Shown: piece by piece, positions 62,841 through 64,000 of the stretch
How positions within the stretch are numbered: the stretch's first letter is position 1
How the letters are laid out: every line of letters starts with the position of its first letter
DNA from: Pandoraea pneumonica
GTDB taxonomy: Bacteria > Pseudomonadota > Gammaproteobacteria > Burkholderiales > Burkholderiaceae
Reading direction: 5' to 3'
Assembly: GCF_902459645.1 (NCBI RefSeq)
Contig: NZ_CABPSK010000003.1
Span: forward strand, 558,001-622,000
DNA: 64,000 bases
The notes under the pieces: generated by a model
Told to the model about the DNA's origin: nothing
Database searches by the model: none
What the model saw: the letters and a program-made list of their open reading frames with translations, nothing else
Translations under genes and position numbers: made by a program

Positions 62841-64000
62841 CTAAACGGCAAGAGTTTCATGCGCCACGTGGCCACCGACCAGCGTCAGACGCACGCGTCC
62901 CGGTAATTCGTACCCGAGGAACGGTGTGTTGTGTCCCGCACTACGCAGCAACGCTGGCGATACCGTCCAATAAGCCGACGGTTCGAACACGCACAGATCG
63001 GCAGGCACGCCGACGGCTAGTCTACCCGCTCCGGCAATCCCGATGCCCGATCGGGCGGGTCCGCCAGCGTTGTCCAGCCGCTGTGCGGGGCCATGTGTCA
63101 CGCGCGCCAGCGCATCGATCAACGGCACACGCGCTTCGTCGGCCCATTTCAAGACCAGCGACAGCAGCAATTCGAGCCCCGTGGCGCCCGGTTCTGCCTC
63201 GGCAAACGGCACCAACCGAGCGTCGGCGGCAAGCGGCGTGTGGTCGGAACAAATGGCATCGATCGTGCCGTCGCGAGCGGCATCGCGAATCGCCTCGCGA
63301 TCGCGCTGGCCGCGCAACGGCGGATCGAGCCGGTACTGGGCATCAAAATACCCGATGTCCATGTCGGTGAGATGGAGGTGATGCGCCGCAACGTCGCACG
63401 TGATCGGCAACCCCTCCGCCTTGGCCGCCCGCACGAGCGCGACGCCTGCGGCCGACGACAAACGGCACAGATGCACGCGCGTGCCGGTCACACGTACGAG
63501 TTCGAGAATGGTGTGCAGCGCAATCGTCTCGGCAGCCACGGGAATCCCCGCCAGCCCCAGGCGCGACGCCACCGCGCCGCTGGCGGCCACGCCCCCGGCA
63601 GCGAGGGCGGCATCTTGGGCACGCAGCCAGACGGTCAGCCCAAAGGTGCCCGCATATTGCAGGGCTCGCAATAGCGTGCGGTTGTCGGCAATGGGCGCAT
63701 TGGCCTGCGACAAACCGATGCATCCGGCGGAAGTCAGCTGGGCCATCTCGGTGAGTTCTTTCCCGCCGAGCCCAACCGTGAGGGCACCGAGCGGGTGAAC
63801 TTGCGCATGGTGCATGGCCTGCGCGCGAAGCTGGAGCATCTCGACGAGATCGGGCTCGTCGAGCACCGGATCGGTGTCGGGCGGACACACCACGCGCGTC
63901 ACACCACCGGCGAGCGCCGCCGCCGCTTCGCTCGCCGCAGTCACCTTGCGGGCGGCGAGATCGACCAAGCCGGGCGCCACGACGAGTCCCTTCACGTCGA
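62841..64000 (-). CDS. Dihydroorotase-like protein, non-catalytic (PyrC'/PyrX type), N-terminus cut by window edge
   Basis: About 386 residues are visible and the frame is open at base 64000, so the N-terminus lies outside. The amidohydrolase barrel is recognisable (CSDHTPLAADAR, CPPDTDPVLDEP, RVRLTLVGGHVAHE), but the metal-binding HxH that should follow VAPGLVDL is replaced by AARKV, and the REPG segment is absent. This is how non-catalytic dihydroorotase homologues look that serve as structural partners of aspartate carbamoyltransferase PyrB. pyrB would be expected just beyond the edge. Confidence 0.85.
   Translation of the reverse strand, partial: DVKGLVVAPGLVDLAARKVTAASEAAAALAGGVTRVVCPPDTDPVLDEPDLVEMLQLRAQAMHHAQVHPLGALTVGLGGKELTEMAQLTSAGCIGLSQANAPIADNRTLLRALQYAGTFGLTVWLRAQDAALAAGGVAASGAVASRLGLAGIPVAAETIALHTILELVRVTGTRVHLCRLSSAAGVALVRAAKAEGLPITCDVAAHHLHLTDMDIGYFDAQYRLDPPLRGQRDREAIRDAARDGTIDAICSDHTPLAADARLVPFAEAEPGATGLELLLSLVLKWADEARVPLIDALARVTHGPAQRLDNAGGPARSGIGIAGAGRLAVGVPADLCVFEPSAYWTVSPALLRSAGHNTPFLGYELPGRVRLTLVGGHVAHETLAV

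Overview
The window reads as a single GC-rich, gene-dense chromosomal segment of a betaproteobacterium. A porin of the Burkholderia type, a Kdo hydroxylase gene between waaC and waaA, many LysR and TetR regulators, and the gene set DUF3348 / DUF802 / OmpA-like / DUF2894 all point to Burkholderiaceae, most likely Pandoraea or a close relative. The genus is an inference from gene content, not from a database match. I see no insertion sequence, prophage, integrase or CRISPR array. The only RNA gene I can support is one tRNA-Gly(CCC).

Bases 1-17,700 hold accessory metabolism and secreted proteins: LysR/transporter pairs, an arylamine N-acetyltransferase, a GFA-family protein, a glyoxalase-like protein, an AFG1/ZapE-type ATPase, a quinone reductase-like flavoprotein, a LysE exporter, a 3D-domain protein, an exported MmgE/PrpD protein, a Tat-exported purple acid phosphatase, a 35-residue small ORF, and a TctE/TctD-like two-component system. 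The histidine kinase gene of that system is split by an in-frame amber codon. From 17,900 to 23,700 come a porin, three secreted proteins or lipoproteins of unknown function, the tRNA and an RlmN-like radical SAM enzyme. From 23,700 to 29,400 lies a TetR-controlled cluster (SDR, TetR, class II aldolase, MFS importer, acyl-CoA ligase) with related palindromes in front of both transcription directions. Bases 29,500-33,300 hold two more regulator-linked units, each with a clear inverted repeat.

Bases 33,400-35,600 form a three-gene phospholipid module (CDP-alcohol phosphotransferase, acyltransferase, CDP-diglyceride synthase). Directly behind it, 35,691-40,956 is the most unusual locus: four overlapping genes encoding DUF3348, a 1008-residue four-TM MotA/TolQ-like protein with a long tail containing six tandem repeats of about 62 residues, a MotB/OmpA-like partner with an Asp at the start of its single TM helix, and DUF2894. 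The architecture matches an ion-driven stator complex like MotAB, and more specifically ZorAB of the Zorya defence systems, but the accessory proteins are different.

From 41,200 onward the genes are mostly housekeeping and envelope: trmB, uppP, a DUF1439 lipoprotein, an SDR/TetR pair, a PIMT-like methyltransferase, a rhodanese and a TolC-family protein. They are followed by the LPS inner-core genes waaC-kdoO-waaA, a phosphohexomutase, and a surface polysaccharide operon (flippase, three GT4 glycosyltransferases, two tandem WecA-like phosphoglycosyltransferases). The window ends with apaH, a plsC-like acyltransferase and a dihydroorotase-like gene running off the edge. The LPS genes build Kdo/heptose core, and the flippase-GT-WecA set would assemble and move an undecaprenyl-linked glycan whose carrier is recycled by UppP.
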